This document shows positions 26,734-41,700 of a stretch of DNA of 64,000 nucleotides, piece by piece. Within the stretch, counting starts at the first letter, position 1. Each line of letters opens with the position of its first letter. The notes under the pieces are model-generated. The model had not been told where the DNA came from, ran no database searches, and was given only the letters and a program-made list of their open reading frames with translations. Position numbers and translations under genes: made by a program. This DNA is from Rhinolophus ferrumequinum (taxonomy: Eukaryota > Chordata > Mammalia > Chiroptera > Rhinolophidae): NCBI RefSeq assembly GCF_004115265.2, contig NC_046286.1, positions 101,221,093-101,285,092 on the forward strand, given 5' to 3'.

Positions 26734-29700
26734 ATGGATGTGGGCGCCGACGAGTTCGAGCAGAGCCTGCCTCTGCTGCAGGAGCTAGTCCTGGGCGCGG
26801 ACTTCGTGGGTAAGACGCCCGGATTCCGGGCCTTGTCGCCCGAGCCCCTGGCCGGCCGATCCTGCGGAGGGTGTGGCGCGGGTAGGACAGGGCGGAGAGG
26901 GGAGGCCCAGCCTGGAGGTCGCCTGTCTGCGGGAGGCTCAGAGCGGCCCTCCGAAGGACAGGGAGATTCCTTCTCTGCCTGGGCAGGGGGACGTAAGCAG
27001 CAGTTAGCCCCTAGGCTCTGCTGTGCTCCAGGAGAAGCCGAGCCCACTGAAGGGGGTGGCGGCGTTGTCCTTGCTTTGGTCCCTCCGTTTTCCCCTCTTG
27101 ATCTCACCCGGACACTTGAGCACCAAGGAGGGGAGCCGTAGGTCTGCCACCTGCAGCATTTACAGCGTGAAGAGCCGTGGCAATGGTCTGCACTGGGCAC
27201 TCTTGTCTTTTTTGCCTCCCCCGCAGGTCTGGACATAGAGTTCACCGGCCTTCGTTCTAACCTGTCCAGAACGCAGCAGATCAGGTAAAGCTAAAGCTGC
27301 CTTAGAACTGAGATAGAGAGGCTCACCTGTGCCCCTCTGGGTGGCATCCTGGCCACGCCAGCATTGTTTCTCAGAAGGCACCCTGTTGGCACTGGGCTGG
27401 CAGGTCAACGTTTTGGGTGGGGGGTCTAGGGACCTGGCCTTTGTCCATTAAACGCTGGTAGTGTTCCCCAGTTGTGATAAGGAATACTGGCTGAGAGGTG
27501 CCGATTCAGCACGGAGGCTGGGCGCCTTGACGCCATTTCATTGCCTATGGAGTGAGATGCCTGTTTTTTCAGTCTCTTTGACTTGCCATCAGAGTGGTAT
27601 CTAAAGACCCGTCAGAGTGTTCAGCAATTCACAATCTGTCAGATCGGTGAGTCTGATCTTCAGCTGTTTGTCATGAGTTACTAAGAGATACTTGTATTGT
27701 TTTTGTGTTTCCTACTGGTCAGACAACTTTGACACCTCTCAAAGAACCTGACTGTCATTTTGCGTGCTTGTTTGGGTTTTAGCCATGCTATGCCTGTGGG
27801 ACAAGCAGAAACAATTAGCAGCATTGTCTCCATGCCTGAATAAATCAACGTTAAGGAACCTGTACCATCTTTCAAGGAAAAATGTGTGTGTGTGTGATTT
27901 TCATTTAGAGAAAACTTAGACAAATAGGGTGATACCACACACGTTTTGTTTTACATCTTGTTTTTTTCACTCATGGGGTTTAGAGATCTTTTTGTTCATT
28001 TTGGGCAGTGGTATAGTATTTCAAATTGAATGAATCTATTGACTCAGTCTTGTAATGATGCATCCTTTGGTTACCATTTGTGTGCGATAAAACGAGGTTG
28101 CATTGACCATATTAGTATTTACACATCACTGTGCTTTTGTGAGTATGTGTTTGGTGTACTTCTAGCGGTAGAATTGCAGAGTGGAAGAGTATATGTGTTG
28201 AAGTATTGCTTTGTGTTGCCAAACTATCCCTCCTCCTAACACCCATCCACAAAGCTGGCAAGGAGGGACCCACACTAACAGCAGTGAACATGCCTTTCCT
28301 TCACCCACACTGGCTGTTATCAGTCTTAAATGTTTTGCCCACCCTAGTAGGGGAAAAATGATCTAATTGTTATTCTGATTTACATTTTTAATACAAGGTC
28401 AGCACATTTTTTCTGTAAAAGGCTAGACAGTAAATATTTTAGGTTTTGCAGGCCACATGGTCTCTGTCACAACTACTCAATTCTGCCATTGTTAACGGGA
28501 AATCAGCCATAGATAGTACATAATAAATGAGCAAGGCTGTATTCCAGTACAACTTTATTTATAAAAACAGGCCATGAGACGGATTTTACTGACCCTTGCT
28601 TTTCTTATAAATGGTAGTGCAGATCTGTGTGTGTGTGTGTGTGTGTTTTGCTGTCTATACTTGTCCTTTGCTATTTCTAGTGTGGTGGTTTTTCTTGATT
28701 GTAAGACCTCTTTCAAAACTACAGGAAACAGCACTTAGATATGTTTCTATTTTTTCCCCTTACTGAGAATTCTTTTTCACTTTATGTGTGGTATTTTTTA
28801 CAATGCAGACATTTTAAAGCAATTAAATCTATTAATCTTCATGGGTTTTTTTTTTCTGGATACTTTGAAAACTATAAAAATGTCCATTTAATTTTACTTC
28901 TGTGTTTGAAGAGCCATCCACAATTATATTTTAGTAATTTCAGTTACAGTTTGACAGTTCTCCTGTTTCTAATCTGCCTGTTCCTCTTTCTTCCCCTCCT
29001 TCCCCTCCCCTCTTCTTTTTAAGAGTTCATCTTCTAAAGCCCACACCGTATCTTTGGATGCAAAATACCGTTCAAAATGTTTTGTTTTAGTAGTTAACTT
29101 CCGGCTGCTCTACTTCGGTACTCATTTCCCCTCCTGTCATTCTTCTAGGATTGTCCGTGTTTTCTAGTATTGAAGGAGAGTCAAACAAGTATGTATAAAC
29201 ACCTTTTGCATAACCCATGGCTCTTGCCCATTTATCTTCTCCACTTGCTCCCCCCAGATTCTGCATCAGGCTCTGAACCACTTTGGCGCTGGATGCTCCA
29301 CACTCTCTCCTGCTTCTTTTCCTGCCCACTTGCTCTCTCCCCTGCAGACTCGGGCTTGTCCTTTAAGTCTCTGAAGCAACACCTTTTCGGGGGGGTGGGG
29401 GGTGGGTGGGGGGGGCCTTTCCTGACATCCTGCCCTGGCCCTTAAGCGTTCTTTCCCCATTTCCGGTGTCTTCTCTGTGCTTCTTTAGAATAGCGGGGAA
29501 CACAGTGTTATGGCCAAGGCTGATGTAGCGCCCAGGCCCAGCAGACAGGATGTTGGATGGCAGGCCCACTGGGCTCACCACAGGGGGGCAGACTGTTCTT
29601 CGAGGATGGGACTTCTGCCTTTTTTCATTGCCCCCCAGGGCCAGTCACAGTACTGGAAACAGCTGACATTCAAATACTTCTCAAGTGAAAGGAAGAGCCC

Positions 29701-32700
29701 GCCCTCAAGCTTGCTCTCTGAGCCAGAGTTTTTAAAAGTGGTTTTGGCTTTTTCTCCTTATGTTTCTTGTTTTTTATAGGTACGTAGCCCATTCGTGTAA
29801 CTTCTTTCTCTTCCCTACAACGTTTGGGATTTTGGATTCAGAATTCTCTTTCCAGGCTTCTAGTGTTCAGTTTTTGAATCAGTATGGCTTTGACTATAAC
29901 AAGGTATGGCACTGGAAGAGGGACGTGGGACGGTTTTAAAGGTTGCCTTATTCAGCTGGAGTCCCGTTACCTTCCCCTTTCACGTCCACATGAAACCTGA
30001 CAAGGAAGCTTTCTTTTTACTCTGCTCCCTGGCACAGACGACATTACGAGACTTCCTTGTTCTCTTCCTGTCTTTAGTTTCTCAAAAATGGAATCCCGTA
30101 TATGAATGAAGAACAGGAGAAGAAAATTAAACACAACATCCTGACTGGGAACTGGAAAGTTCGCAGGTAAAGCCTGTTTCTCCCGGTGCTTGGTGGGTTT
30201 CTTTGTCGCTGGTGTTTTTCTGCATGTCCTGTACGTAGGTATGCTCCCTCCAGAGTGTGGTGACCTTGCACCATCACCTCTAACTGGGGTGGCTTCTGCG
30301 GCATGTACTCAGCCAAACAAGTGCTGGTGGTTCCATCCTGCACCTGAGTGGAGAAACCACTCACTGCATTGATGGTGATTTCAGTGTTGGAAAATGAAGG
30401 GAAAAAAGAAAAAGAACATGCTGTTAATTTGGTACTGAGAGAGGCAGGAACTCCACTCCAGTGCTAAGGTGGGAGATGGCTGTGAGATGTTATATTGGCC
30501 TTCAGTGTGATTTAGGGATTTCAGGGGTAAATCACGGGCAACCTTGACCATGCAAGTCACATGCCTCATCTTGGACATGTCACCTCCTGTGCTTGGTCCT
30601 GCTGTGTTCCCTGAGGGCAGGAGTTCTTCCTTTGTTTTCCTTTGACCCCTGGTGCCAGTTGTCGTACTTGAAACCCTGTCGTCCCCTAGAGCTGGGGCCA
30701 GGAGGGATGGAGTGAGTGGCAGCATTGTGTGCTAGAAGGCACAGGCCACTCTGTCCTGGCAGGCCCCGTGTGGTTCTGAACAAGTTGTTTAAGCAATTTG
30801 GGCTTTAGAGTCTTTGCCTTTATCAGGAAGGGGGTTAAATGAGACTGCTTTTAACTCTGGAATGTTATGATTAATTATCTGGTCCAGATCATTATCTTAT
30901 GTCATGTTGGAGTTTTGGGGGGGTATTCTTTTTAATCCTCGTTTGTGGTTTTCACATAAAAGTGTAGCTTTTTGTAAGGGGAAAAAAACAATTTGAATTT
31001 TTAACCTTCTGTTATTTTTGGATGCTGGATAAAAGTCCTTCTGTATCTGAAAATAACATCATGTTCTTATATTTCTGACACAGGAGAAGATGTACTTACC
31101 AAAGTTCCTGTCTTTTCCTTATTTCACCAGATGGTGTTTTTGCACCTCTGAGAGCTCAGTTAGGAAGACAGGCCTGATAGTAATGGGTAGTGCTGGCTGG
31201 CTCCCAGTACCTTTCCCTCCAGACGTCCTTATGAAGCAGAAAGGGATGGTACGTTCTCCTGTGACATACGGGAGAGAATAGGCCAAGTGCTTGGCTTCTC
31301 ACTGTTTAACAAAACTTGGAAAATAAACGGTCTTTTTGGGGTCCATTTTCTTGCCAACACCACAGTGTTAAAACTGGAGACAGTGCTAACCTTGTCACGG
31401 TTCTGCTGGTTTTCTCCAACATTTCCACTTTTGTGTGCCCATTTTCAGTTCTCTGGACAAAGACCAAATCAAGGTGGTGATTGATGAGGTAACGCGGTGG
31501 CTGGACCTGGCAGAGGAAGGCGACTGGATGACTCTCCCTGGTATCTCTGGTAGGCAGGAGGCTGCTTGCCTGACCAGGGAGTGTTGGAATCCGTCACTGT
31601 CACATACCAGGGGTTAGGGGCAATCCCTTCTCCTTCCTTGGATCTGGGCATTGGCTCAGCAGATGTGTGGTCCTTGGGGGGAGCTACAGCTCTGATCTCA
31701 ATTCAGAAGTTGAAAGCTATTTGACCTATTCTGAATTTTAAGGTTGAGGAACTGAAGTTCCCTTCAGAACCATCCTTTTATCCCAGTCCTGAATGCCCTG
31801 TGTACTTTTATTTACTTTCGTTAATCCCTGAATTTTTCCCATGGTGCAATGTGGAATCACAGTGAACACACCCTAGATTAGTGGTTGTCAGGCCTGGTCT
31901 GTGGGCCCCAGGCGTCTCTGAGACCCTTTCCAATGGGTCCATGAAGTGAAAGCTGTTGTCAAAATATCACTCGACTTTCATTGCCATAGTCACTGTGCCA
32001 TTTGCGCTGATGGTACTGAAACGCTGGTGGTAAGCCTGTCAGCACCTTGGCACAGATTAAGGCATAGCGTCAAACCACGCTGCTCGTCACTGGATTCTTG
32101 TCACTTCTCTCAGTTGAAAAAAGAAATCCAATTTAAGAACCTCGTTGGTGAGGAGTAATAATTCTTAATTTTATTAAATCTTTACCTTTGTTCATCTTTT
32201 AACGATCTTATGTATCAAAATGACTGTGTAAAAAAATAAGTATGCATAAAATGCTGCTGCTTACCAAAGTACAGGGCTTGTCTCGAGGAAAAGCACTCGT
32301 GCAAGGTTTTGAGTTGAGAGCTGAATTAACTGCTTGTTTTTCATGGAGTATTATTTTTACTTAAAGGAACGGACTGGTTATTTTGACTTGAGTATTTTCA
32401 GTCATTTTCTCAAAAGTAAGCCTTTTGAGAAAAGTAAGCCTGTCACTTCAAGGAGGATAACTCGCAGTATTTGCTAGTGATGAAATGGGAGCTTTCAATC
32501 AAAAACTGGCATTTTGGAAAACTTGCATCTGCCCCATGAGCTCGACGACGTCCCAGTACCGAGCCCTTTCCGATGAGATCAGTGGCCATGTTGACAAGTG
32601 TCTTTTGTCGGTATTGTACAAGGCAACGTGTGAACCCTGGACGCTCTGCGTAACTCGGCAAACCGCGGTTTTCCAGTTACCAGGGTATGATGTTACAAAA

Positions 32701-35700
32701 TCCTGGGCAAAAGTAGAATGGGTTTATTATTTTGAAAGAAAACTTTCCAATTTTAAATTTAATGTATAGTTTTACTTGCTAATATGGTCGATATCAATCA
32801 GTCTAACCCCCACACAAGAAGACTCTTTGGAGTCCTCAATTTAAGAGTAGCCCTGAGGTAGACTTCAAGAATGCTGCCCTAGATCACGCCGTGACAGTCT
32901 GTGCCATTCCTGCCACATGGACTTAGGGACACCTGAATGCTGCTTTTCCACTTGATCCATCCGTCCCTCAGCTTCTGTTCCTGTCAGGCTTCTCTTGAGG
33001 GGAAGGCAGACTGCCGTTCCAGGGTCTGCGGTGGCTCTGTGCCAGCCGTGTGTTTCCTTGCTGTAGGCTTCCAGGCCTTCGAGGTCCAGCTACTGCTGAG
33101 GCAGGCCCTCCCCGACATCTGGACGGTGCTGCGAGACCAAGGAGTGAGTCGTCATCTAGACAGCATTTCTCTCTCATTCGGCCACCTCTCTGTCTCCACC
33201 TGCCCCCCTCCCCAACTCCCCTTTCTCTTTTGAGATGAAGAACCACCTGGGCTTCATTCCCAGGACTCAGGGAACTGGTCTTTACTTTTCATTTCAGGTG
33301 GTAGTGAAGAAAGTGAGTAAACAACATCGCTGGTATCTGGAGAACAACTCTTGTGATCGAGAGAGCTGTTGGAAGGAGAAGATTCTTCTCTCTGCGAGGG
33401 GTTTTTCTGTGTTTTTCCAGATGCTGGTGAAAGCCCAGAAGGTAGGAAAGATATCTCTTTTCTTGGTCTTTAGCAGTCTTTTGTAATTCTGGCTGTAATA
33501 CTGATGGGACTGCCAACAAAAAAATTCCTTGAGATAAGCGATTCCTTCTTATTGGTAACTAGCCTTATGGATCTAACTTTGCTTTCACCAAATCGTAATA
33601 GATTAATTTGGGGAAAGACTGTCCATATGAAATATTACTATTTGTTCCTTTCAGGCACATAGGCATTCCAATACGAATTGACCTAAAACTACTTGGGGAA
33701 CTGAGTGTGTCTGCTTCACAGTTCAGATTCCCAGTATGACCCTGGCCTTCAAGTCCCTCCTACTTACTGCTTTTCGTCTTTGCTGGAATTTAAGCAATTG
33801 GGCTACTTTTCATGGGGATGGAATGAGGGGATGGACTTACCATGTGGTCAGAATTGCAGTGGGTTCTAAAGCTACACACTTGGCAAGAGATTGTTAGTCT
33901 ATGATGTCTATATTACTTTTAAAATTTCATTTCTCGCACCTGTCAATTTCTTCCAAGTAGCCCTTAGTGGGACATAATATGATGATGGATCTGCTGCATC
34001 TCCATGACAAGTTCTTCAGACCTCTCCCAGGTAGGGTCAGACCTGTTAGTCTCCTTCCTTTGATCTTAGTTTGCCATCTGGCAAGGGGACTGGCCCAGAG
34101 TCATGTACCTGAAGTAACCCTACGTACACACCCTTCCCCATGGTCTGTACATTTCTGGGGGGTCCGGCAAATCTGGGCCGTTTACCATTTTCCCCAAGTG
34201 GAAGACCAGGGGACTTTGTCGGGGAGACAACTTACCATTAAATTGCTACTCCTCCCCACATCACAGAAGTGTTTAGTCTCATTGTATAAAACTTGGCAAA
34301 ATCGGAAATGTGTGAAGGAGACAAGCCACCTGTACTGTCAGCTATAATCCTGACACTGCGTTTCCTCTGTTGTGAGTTTTTACATATTTAATCACACTGT
34401 GTATTTGATTTTTTTGTTTGGCTTTTTTTCACTTACCAAAAGCGTTAACTTGTGTCATTAACCCGATACACGTGCTTTCAATGGCTGTGTGGCCCTGTGT
34501 TATGGCTGTAGCATAGCTTTCCGTTGCCATGGTTGGACGACTGATGCCGTTGTTGGACATACAGCAGTGTGGTGCAGCAGTTAGGAGCCATGCTTGAGGT
34601 CTCCTCCGTGTTACACGTGTGCTCTCCAGCAAGTTACGTTAACGTACCCGTCTCAGTTTCCTTGCCTCTAAAGTATGTGGAGGGAAGTAATGGCCACAAT
34701 ATCATAGAGTTGTTTGGGATTAAATGAGCTAATGTACAGAGAACACTGGTCTAGATTCAAAGGGACGAGAAGGTTCTAGGAGAGATTCCCCCAAGAAATG
34801 AATTGATAAAACACCTCAGTTTGAGCATCTTGAGAGAACTGGGGGAGAATTAGAGGGAAAATTAATAATTATCAGCACTTACTAAAACACTAAGCAAACA
34901 GCAAAACCAAACTGCAAAACAAAAAATTTGCTGGGAGAACAAACGCTGTGCAAGAAAGAAAAAGTTGCTGGAGAATCCTACACGGCTCCTATGAATAACA
35001 TGCTGGTGGTGTAGGTGGTGCAGTGACGAAGTGCTGGCGGTGGAATGAAAGGTAGTTGTCATCTTACATGGTGGGAAGTCAGTAGTTAAATGCCCAAAAC
35101 TGGGAAAATCACCTGTCCGCAAAAATGTGTTGTTTAGAGATGTGGGGATAAACACCCAAAGAAAACAAGTGAAAGCAGTTGCCTTTGGGGACTAGGAAAG
35201 GGAGGGTAGTGAGAGGAGGATAGCAGGGGTTTTCCAGTTTGTTTTTGCAATAAATCTTTTTCGACTACATACAGGTATAATTTTGATAAATATACCAATT
35301 AGTAGTTAAAGATATTTTTTGTTCATCTGGGCACTTGGCTTTCATTATAATGAGTTTTAGTTGATTTTTCTCTGAACAGTCAGTTACAAATGACGATTTC
35401 ATATCTGCCTTTCCAATAACACCTCTTTCTCCTTCTTCCATTGGCTAGAACTTTGCAAACTACGTTAATATTGGCAGTAACAGTATCCTGAATTTAATGG
35501 AAAACCATTTGGCTTTTACTATTACAAATGATGGTGGAAGGTTGGATTTTAGAAATCCCTAATGATTAGGAGTAAGGATGTTTCAGTTCCTATTTTATTT
35601 GCTTCATTTATTAACCGGTTGTTGACAAGCTAGGTTGGAGAACTCACCTTCCCATTTTTATCCACAAACTCACTTCTGACTAACTGGGCCTTTCCCCTCA

Positions 35701-38700
35701 GAAAGCTACGATCAATTTAAGCTGAATATCCATAACCTGTTTCCTGTCCTCATCGATACCAAGAATGTGACAAAGGATATCTGGAAGGTAACGAATGAAA
35801 TTGCTTTGGGTAAGGAATGCTTTGTTTGTCCCAGTAACACTTAGCTTTCTCTTTCTCTCTTAAAAAAATTATTCCTTGTACTCTTTTCTCATATTTTATA
35901 AGCAGTATCGGTTTTCTTTTCTGTCTCAGCACCGCTGGGTCTTATTAGCTTATATATGATTTTGTCCTTTCCCTCTTTCAAGTGCCCATGCTTTGACTTA
36001 CTTGTGTATAGTTCATATGCTTATTTAGCTGGGACACCTGTTCTAGAGCTTGAAACATACCTAGTAAGTATTTGCAACATGCTTAAAGACTGTCGGGTTA
36101 GGGGGTCCTCTCTTGAGGAAATATCTGAGCCTTAGCTTAAGGTCCTGGGTTTTCAGCCTTGAGAGCCCATTAGAATCACCTGGGAAGCTAAGTACTGACA
36201 CCTGGGCCCTTCTGTTGGCTTCTGTGGTTTAGAGGGCCAGCGGGTGGTACCTGAAGCTCACAGGTGACTTCTGTTGTGCACCACACATGGAAAAGGGAAG
36301 CACCCAACTGGTTTAAAGGCTGTTTAGAAGTTAAACTGAGGAACAGAGAAAGGGGAATTGGATCAACGTTTTAAAGCCTTACGCTGATCATTTAAAGTTA
36401 ATTATTCAGTAAGGGAGCCACAAAAATGAGACGGGGCTGCCTGGTACATCTTGGCCCAGAAACGTACTCTTTGTACTTCACACATTTCCAGCTCTGGTGG
36501 TGTTCTGTGATGCTCCTCATCTCCATGTGACTGAGTCCTGGGGCGAAGGGGGGGTGTCGGGGCTGATGGGAGGAAATCAGTGGTGTTCCTTTCCACACAA
36601 GATGAGATGAAGTCGAGGATGTGGTGACCTGGCGTTTTCCAAGGCCCTCTGACCTTTAGAATGTCTGCTGTCCTACCCCTGTGTCCTTGGCCTGGGTCTG
36701 GCACCTTGGAGTCCTATGTTTCCAGAACTCCTTAAACGCTTGTCTTTGAAGGAAGATGGTATGAACCGCGTTTGCGGCAGCTGTTTCTAGCCTGGGTCAT
36801 TGAGTCCCTTCTCGGGACCCAATCCAAGGACAGTAGGTGTCCTGGCATCATAAATAAGGAATGAGGATAGGTATGTTTGAAGAGAAAGGAGAGGTTGTGT
36901 GAGTTAGCATTTTCCAGGTCATTTTAATGGCCATTTGATAATTCCTAAAGCAGATAATAAATAAAAACATACAGCTTTTATTCTCCCCAATTTGTTTTCC
37001 ATAATTATAGGAACTGAATTTCCCAAGGGTTTACAATCTTTCCGAAGTTTATGAAGTCCTAAACAGGTAAGGAAGTTATCGTTTGGAGCTGCTTGTAGAG
37101 CAGGGATTCCCTGTCTGGCGGCTTTGCTCCCAAGACACATTTGCAATGCCTTTTGGTCATTAGAACTGCGGGTGCTACTGGCATCTAGTGAGTAGAGGCC
37201 AGGATGCACAGGCAGCACCCAACACACAATTCTCGAGCCCAAATTGCCACTGGTGCTGAGGTTGAGAAACCCTGTTCAAAAGGGGAGGGTTTAATGATGT
37301 GGTATTTCTGTCAGCGGGGTTTTATTTTTCTTTTGATCTGTTTCCGATTATTGGAGTGATGAGCTCCATGGGAACAGGGTTGTCTTTTGTTTCTTTTTCC
37401 TTTTGATGCTTCTCTGGGGCCTCCAGCAGTGCAAGGCGTAGTAGGTACACATTAAACATTTGCATGAATGAATGATGCCATTACCTAGGTGAGTCCCTGA
37501 TCTTTGGAACGCACCGTCACGCCTCAGTCACTGCGTTTCTAGGATGCAGGCGCTTTCATCTCTCTGTCCTTCAGACCCCTGAACAGCAGACCTGAGGGCA
37601 CAGCTGGCATCATTCACCCTGGTGCCCGGGCTCGAGTCATGCATCCGATAGATGCTCAGAGCCACCCGGACAAGCCCCGTGCCTGCCGTTCTCTTTCTCC
37701 TGTCCTGTGGCCTGGTTACCAGACCTCATCTGCCCAGGCCTAGATCCCTGCTTCTTTTTTTTTTTTTAAAAGATGTCCCAGAACTGAGGATATTTTTGTT
37801 TATATGAACCTAAGAGTATGAGGGGGAAAACAAAGAAGATTGTTTTCAGTGATATGTCTCTATTTCATTTCTCTAATAGTGACTTGAATCCCACCAAGAA
37901 TTCTGGGCCCGTGATTATTCACGCAAGCAAGTGTGAAAAATATGGTACGTGCCCACGAGTGCGTGCTCTTCCACAGTTGGCAAAGCACTGAGGGGCTGGA
38001 GCTAAGGCCCGTCCCCCCGGGCGGCAGGTGTGTGGGTTTCCCTCCACCGTTTTCCTGTGCCGAGGTCCCCAAAGCCCCCTCCCTTGGAAAGAGTGATCCC
38101 AGAGGCATTGGAGGTCCTGGGGAGAGAGGGCATCTGCTGTCTTGGCCGTGGTGGTTAGTGTGTCAGGAAACTCAGCTCTCTGAGTCCTCCTCCCATGGGT
38201 GCTCATGCCGCTGTGGGGAGGATCAAGGTGAAGATGGGGTGTGGGTGGGAGGGGCTTTCTGGAGGAACGAGGGTTGGTGGTTGTGTGTGCGTGGCTGTGT
38301 GGGTATGGAACCCAGGTGGGGTGGTGGTGTGTGCACAGCCTGTGCGTGTGGCACTAGCGTGGGGGCGAGGCTTCTTTCCCAGTTCGCGTTCTAATCACGG
38401 CTTGACTCTCTCTCCTGCTTCTGGTACAATTCTCAGTTGAGACCAAGTACCCTCATGAAGCAGCATACGATGCCTTCCTCTGCGGATCAGGTGAGAGGCT
38501 GTCCTTTTAAAAGGAGACTCATGTTTTATTTGTGATAATCCCCCACCATCCCTAGGCTGCCCGTTTATGTCCGGGTGGGTTGTACATAATGGAAATAAAG
38601 TGTGAGTTTGCGCGTTTTGATAGGCGATCAGGTTGAGCCTTGCTGTCTATTACTTCTCTAGCTTCTTTCTTCCAGTTCTTTTGAAAGTGGCACACTTGCT

Positions 38701-41700
38701 TCTATGGAGAGTACACGGGTGAGTGTTCCTTGTTTCATCCTGTGATCACTCAGTGGTCGGGATTTGTTCAGCCCTCGCTGCCAGCCCAGACCTCACGGCT
38801 TCCACGGCTCTGCCAGAGAAGGGAGAACGCAGAGTGTCATTGAGAAAATACAGTCCCTGACTGGGCAGCAGCTTCCTCCCTCGGATGGCCTGCCCTGCTC
38901 CCCTGTCCTGTGCTGGTCCTGGCCCATTGCTTCCTGTCTTGGTGGCATTGGTAAAATCCACGTGTCAGGAGACCAGCACAGTGGGGTCAGGCTTAGGTTC
39001 TCACGCCCGCTGCAGTGCTGCCCAACGAGGTACACGTGCTCTGCCTGTCACCACATTTCTCATAACCGTGTAAGTCCCATCGAGGTAGGAGGATAGAGTA
39101 TACGGGTCAGTAAACGACACGTCCTTGGGGTCCACAGTCAGGTGGGGGCAAGGGTGGCGAGTTGGCACCAGGCACACGGGAGAGGCTCTCAAACGCCAGC
39201 TTGGAACCGTAAATGCATCTCCCCGTGGCAGCGTCGTCTCGGGTGCTTACCTCGGCTCACAGGCACCGACTGCACACCTGAAATGCGCCTTCTATAGCGC
39301 CGTCCTCGGGGACACAGTTGTTCAGTAGGACTCAGGCCAGGTGAAGGGGCTACTCAAAATTCTAATGTGTGTTCTTTGAGAAACACATTGCCTGACTGGG
39401 AAACAGGTGTGGACTAGAATATGTTAAATTGGGCACGGCCTGTATTTGTCTGTTTTAGTAATGGATGTTATGCACCAATAGTCGATGCCACACTGATGTG
39501 AGGCTTATAACTTAAATAAGAACTCTGCTGCCCCATCTCCCTTTTTCCTGTGCCTTGATGGCATCTGAGTGCCCACTGGGAGGGCCATGTGCCAGACTGT
39601 GAAGGCAGCTAACAGCAGTGGAGGCCCTCAGTGCTCTGGCGCCTGGGCCTTACACCCTTTATTCCTTTTAATCTTCATGACTTAAAAACCCTCCTAGGTT
39701 TAGCGAAGTTCCGCAGCGGCCCCGGCCTGCCTGGCTCCAAGCCTGTGCCTTTTCATGGCCTGCGCTGGGGTATGTGGCGGTGTCTGGATGGAGGCAGGGC
39801 TGGTGGTAGAACAAGGCTGTGGCTGAGGTACTGCCATTTGGAGTCAGGGGGGATGTCATGTCAAAGAGTGATAAAGTGGACCTCCCACTGAACCGTGGCC
39901 TCTCACTAATTCTCTGAGCCTGTTGCTAATGTTCGTCAGAGGGTGGGCTCTTCACCAAACTGTCACCAACAGATGGTGACCGCTTGGAAGCTCTGCTTTG
40001 GCTTGGGCCACTGGGGGAGCATTTTGCGATTGGTTGTTGGGGAAGCACACTGATGTGAGCCCCGGACTTGGGGCGGGAGGAAGGGAGAGTGGTCGGAGGC
40101 AGCAGCTCTCCTGTTCCGTGCCCAGAGCCTTGGCTTCGGCCGAGGACACGTGCAGAGCCTCATGCCTGGGTGCCTGAGTGCTTCGGGGTTCTCTCCATGT
40201 AGTGCTGGCTCCATACCTGAGCCCTCCTTCCCCCTGTACCTCGACGTGCTGGCTCCCTATGTGAACCAGGTGAATCTGATACGAGCTGGCGTCCCTAAGA
40301 TCGTGAGTAGCCTTCATTTTGCTTCTTTTGCCTATTCAGTGGCTGCGCCAGGAAGCGGCCTGGTTCTCTGGGACATCATAGGGGTGTTCCGATAATAATG
40401 AAATGAAGGCTGAAGAGGGCACCCACGTCCTACAGAACTTGTTAGTTTTTCTTGTGTCTTCCCGCCAAAACCAATGTGGATCTTCTCCCTTCCTTTCTCC
40501 TCCCTCTCCCAACCCTAGATACAGCCTTTCCTAGTTTATCTCTCAGGGTTTGGAAAGCGGGTAGGTTGTCAGTAGGAATGGAGGAGAATCTCTTCTGTTC
40601 TTCTCCCTGTCCTCTAGAATTTTTCGGGTCCAGATTATCCCAGCATCCGACCTCCCATCCTCATCCTCAGTGTCAGGAGGTGGCCTGGGGTCAGTGAGCA
40701 GCAAGTATATCGTGAGTTCCAGAATCTCTGCAAATTCGATGTCCGGCGACTCACACGGAGCCAGTTCCTGCTCTTGACCAATAAGTTTAAGGAGTAGGTG
40801 TCCTGCTTCTAAGCCATCCTGTCGGCCCCCAGCCACTGGCGCCGACGTAGAGCAGTAGGTCTGAGGCTCGCGTGCCTGAGGCTGAGAACACTTCTTTCGG
40901 CAGTGCTCGGAGTATCCTGAAGGAATACAAGTGCCACCCTACCCTGCAGGTCGCCCTGTATCGGCACTGGAGACACTCGCCGAACGTCAACTGCTTGTTA
41001 CAGTAAGTGACTGGGATTGAGCTCGTCCGACTGTCCTGGGCTCCCCGTTTGCTCGGAGTCACACACGGCTCAGTAACTGGTGTGTGTTGTAAAGGAGTCG
41101 TGCTGACAAGTGTGGTGACCTGAGCGTTATTCAGTGACATTTGACAAATGTTTATTGAGCATCTGCTGTACTGGGCACTGTCGTAGGTTCTAGGGCCTCG
41201 ACAGTGAGTAAAACAAACATTCCTGTTCTTACAGAGCTCACACTGCAGTGGGAGGTAACAATAAATAAATGAGTGAACTGCATGACCTTTTAGGTGACAA
41301 GTGTTTATTAAAAATGAGAGCAGGTCGGGAAGTAGGAGTGGAGGAGTGCCTGGGGGGAGATTGCTGGTTAAAGGAGAAGGTGGGGGGCCCTGTGTCGAGG
41401 GGAGCTGCCTGGTGAGAAGGCCAGTATGACAGGAATGAACGAGCAAGGAGAGGAGGCTAAAGGAGTGAGTGGGTCCCGACCGCATGGAGGGCCGTGGGAA
41501 AGGACACAGGAGAAACCGCAGGTCATCAGAGGTTTTCAGCAGAGGAAAGACACCTGGCTCTGTGTTGCGACTATGGAGGACACAGGGTGGGGAAGGAAGT
41601 CGGGAAGCCGAGTCACTGGGTCACAGTTCGCTGTGGCTTGGATTGCTTGGTGGCAGAGTGGGGGTGGTGACAGTGGGGTCACTGGCAGAGTGGAGCACAG

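Noticed and set aside
26517-27245. 242-codon open frame on the minus strand over PNLDC1 exon 1
   Set aside because: GC-rich CpG-island sequence with few stop codons; composition is Pro/Ser/Arg-rich and low in information. PNLDC1 on the plus strand explains the conserved part.
40787-41485. 232-codon open frame on the minus strand
   Set aside because: It runs through PNLDC1 exon 18 antisense and the reverse LINE-2 fragment; no start context or domain. Explained by the PNLDC1 exon and the L2.
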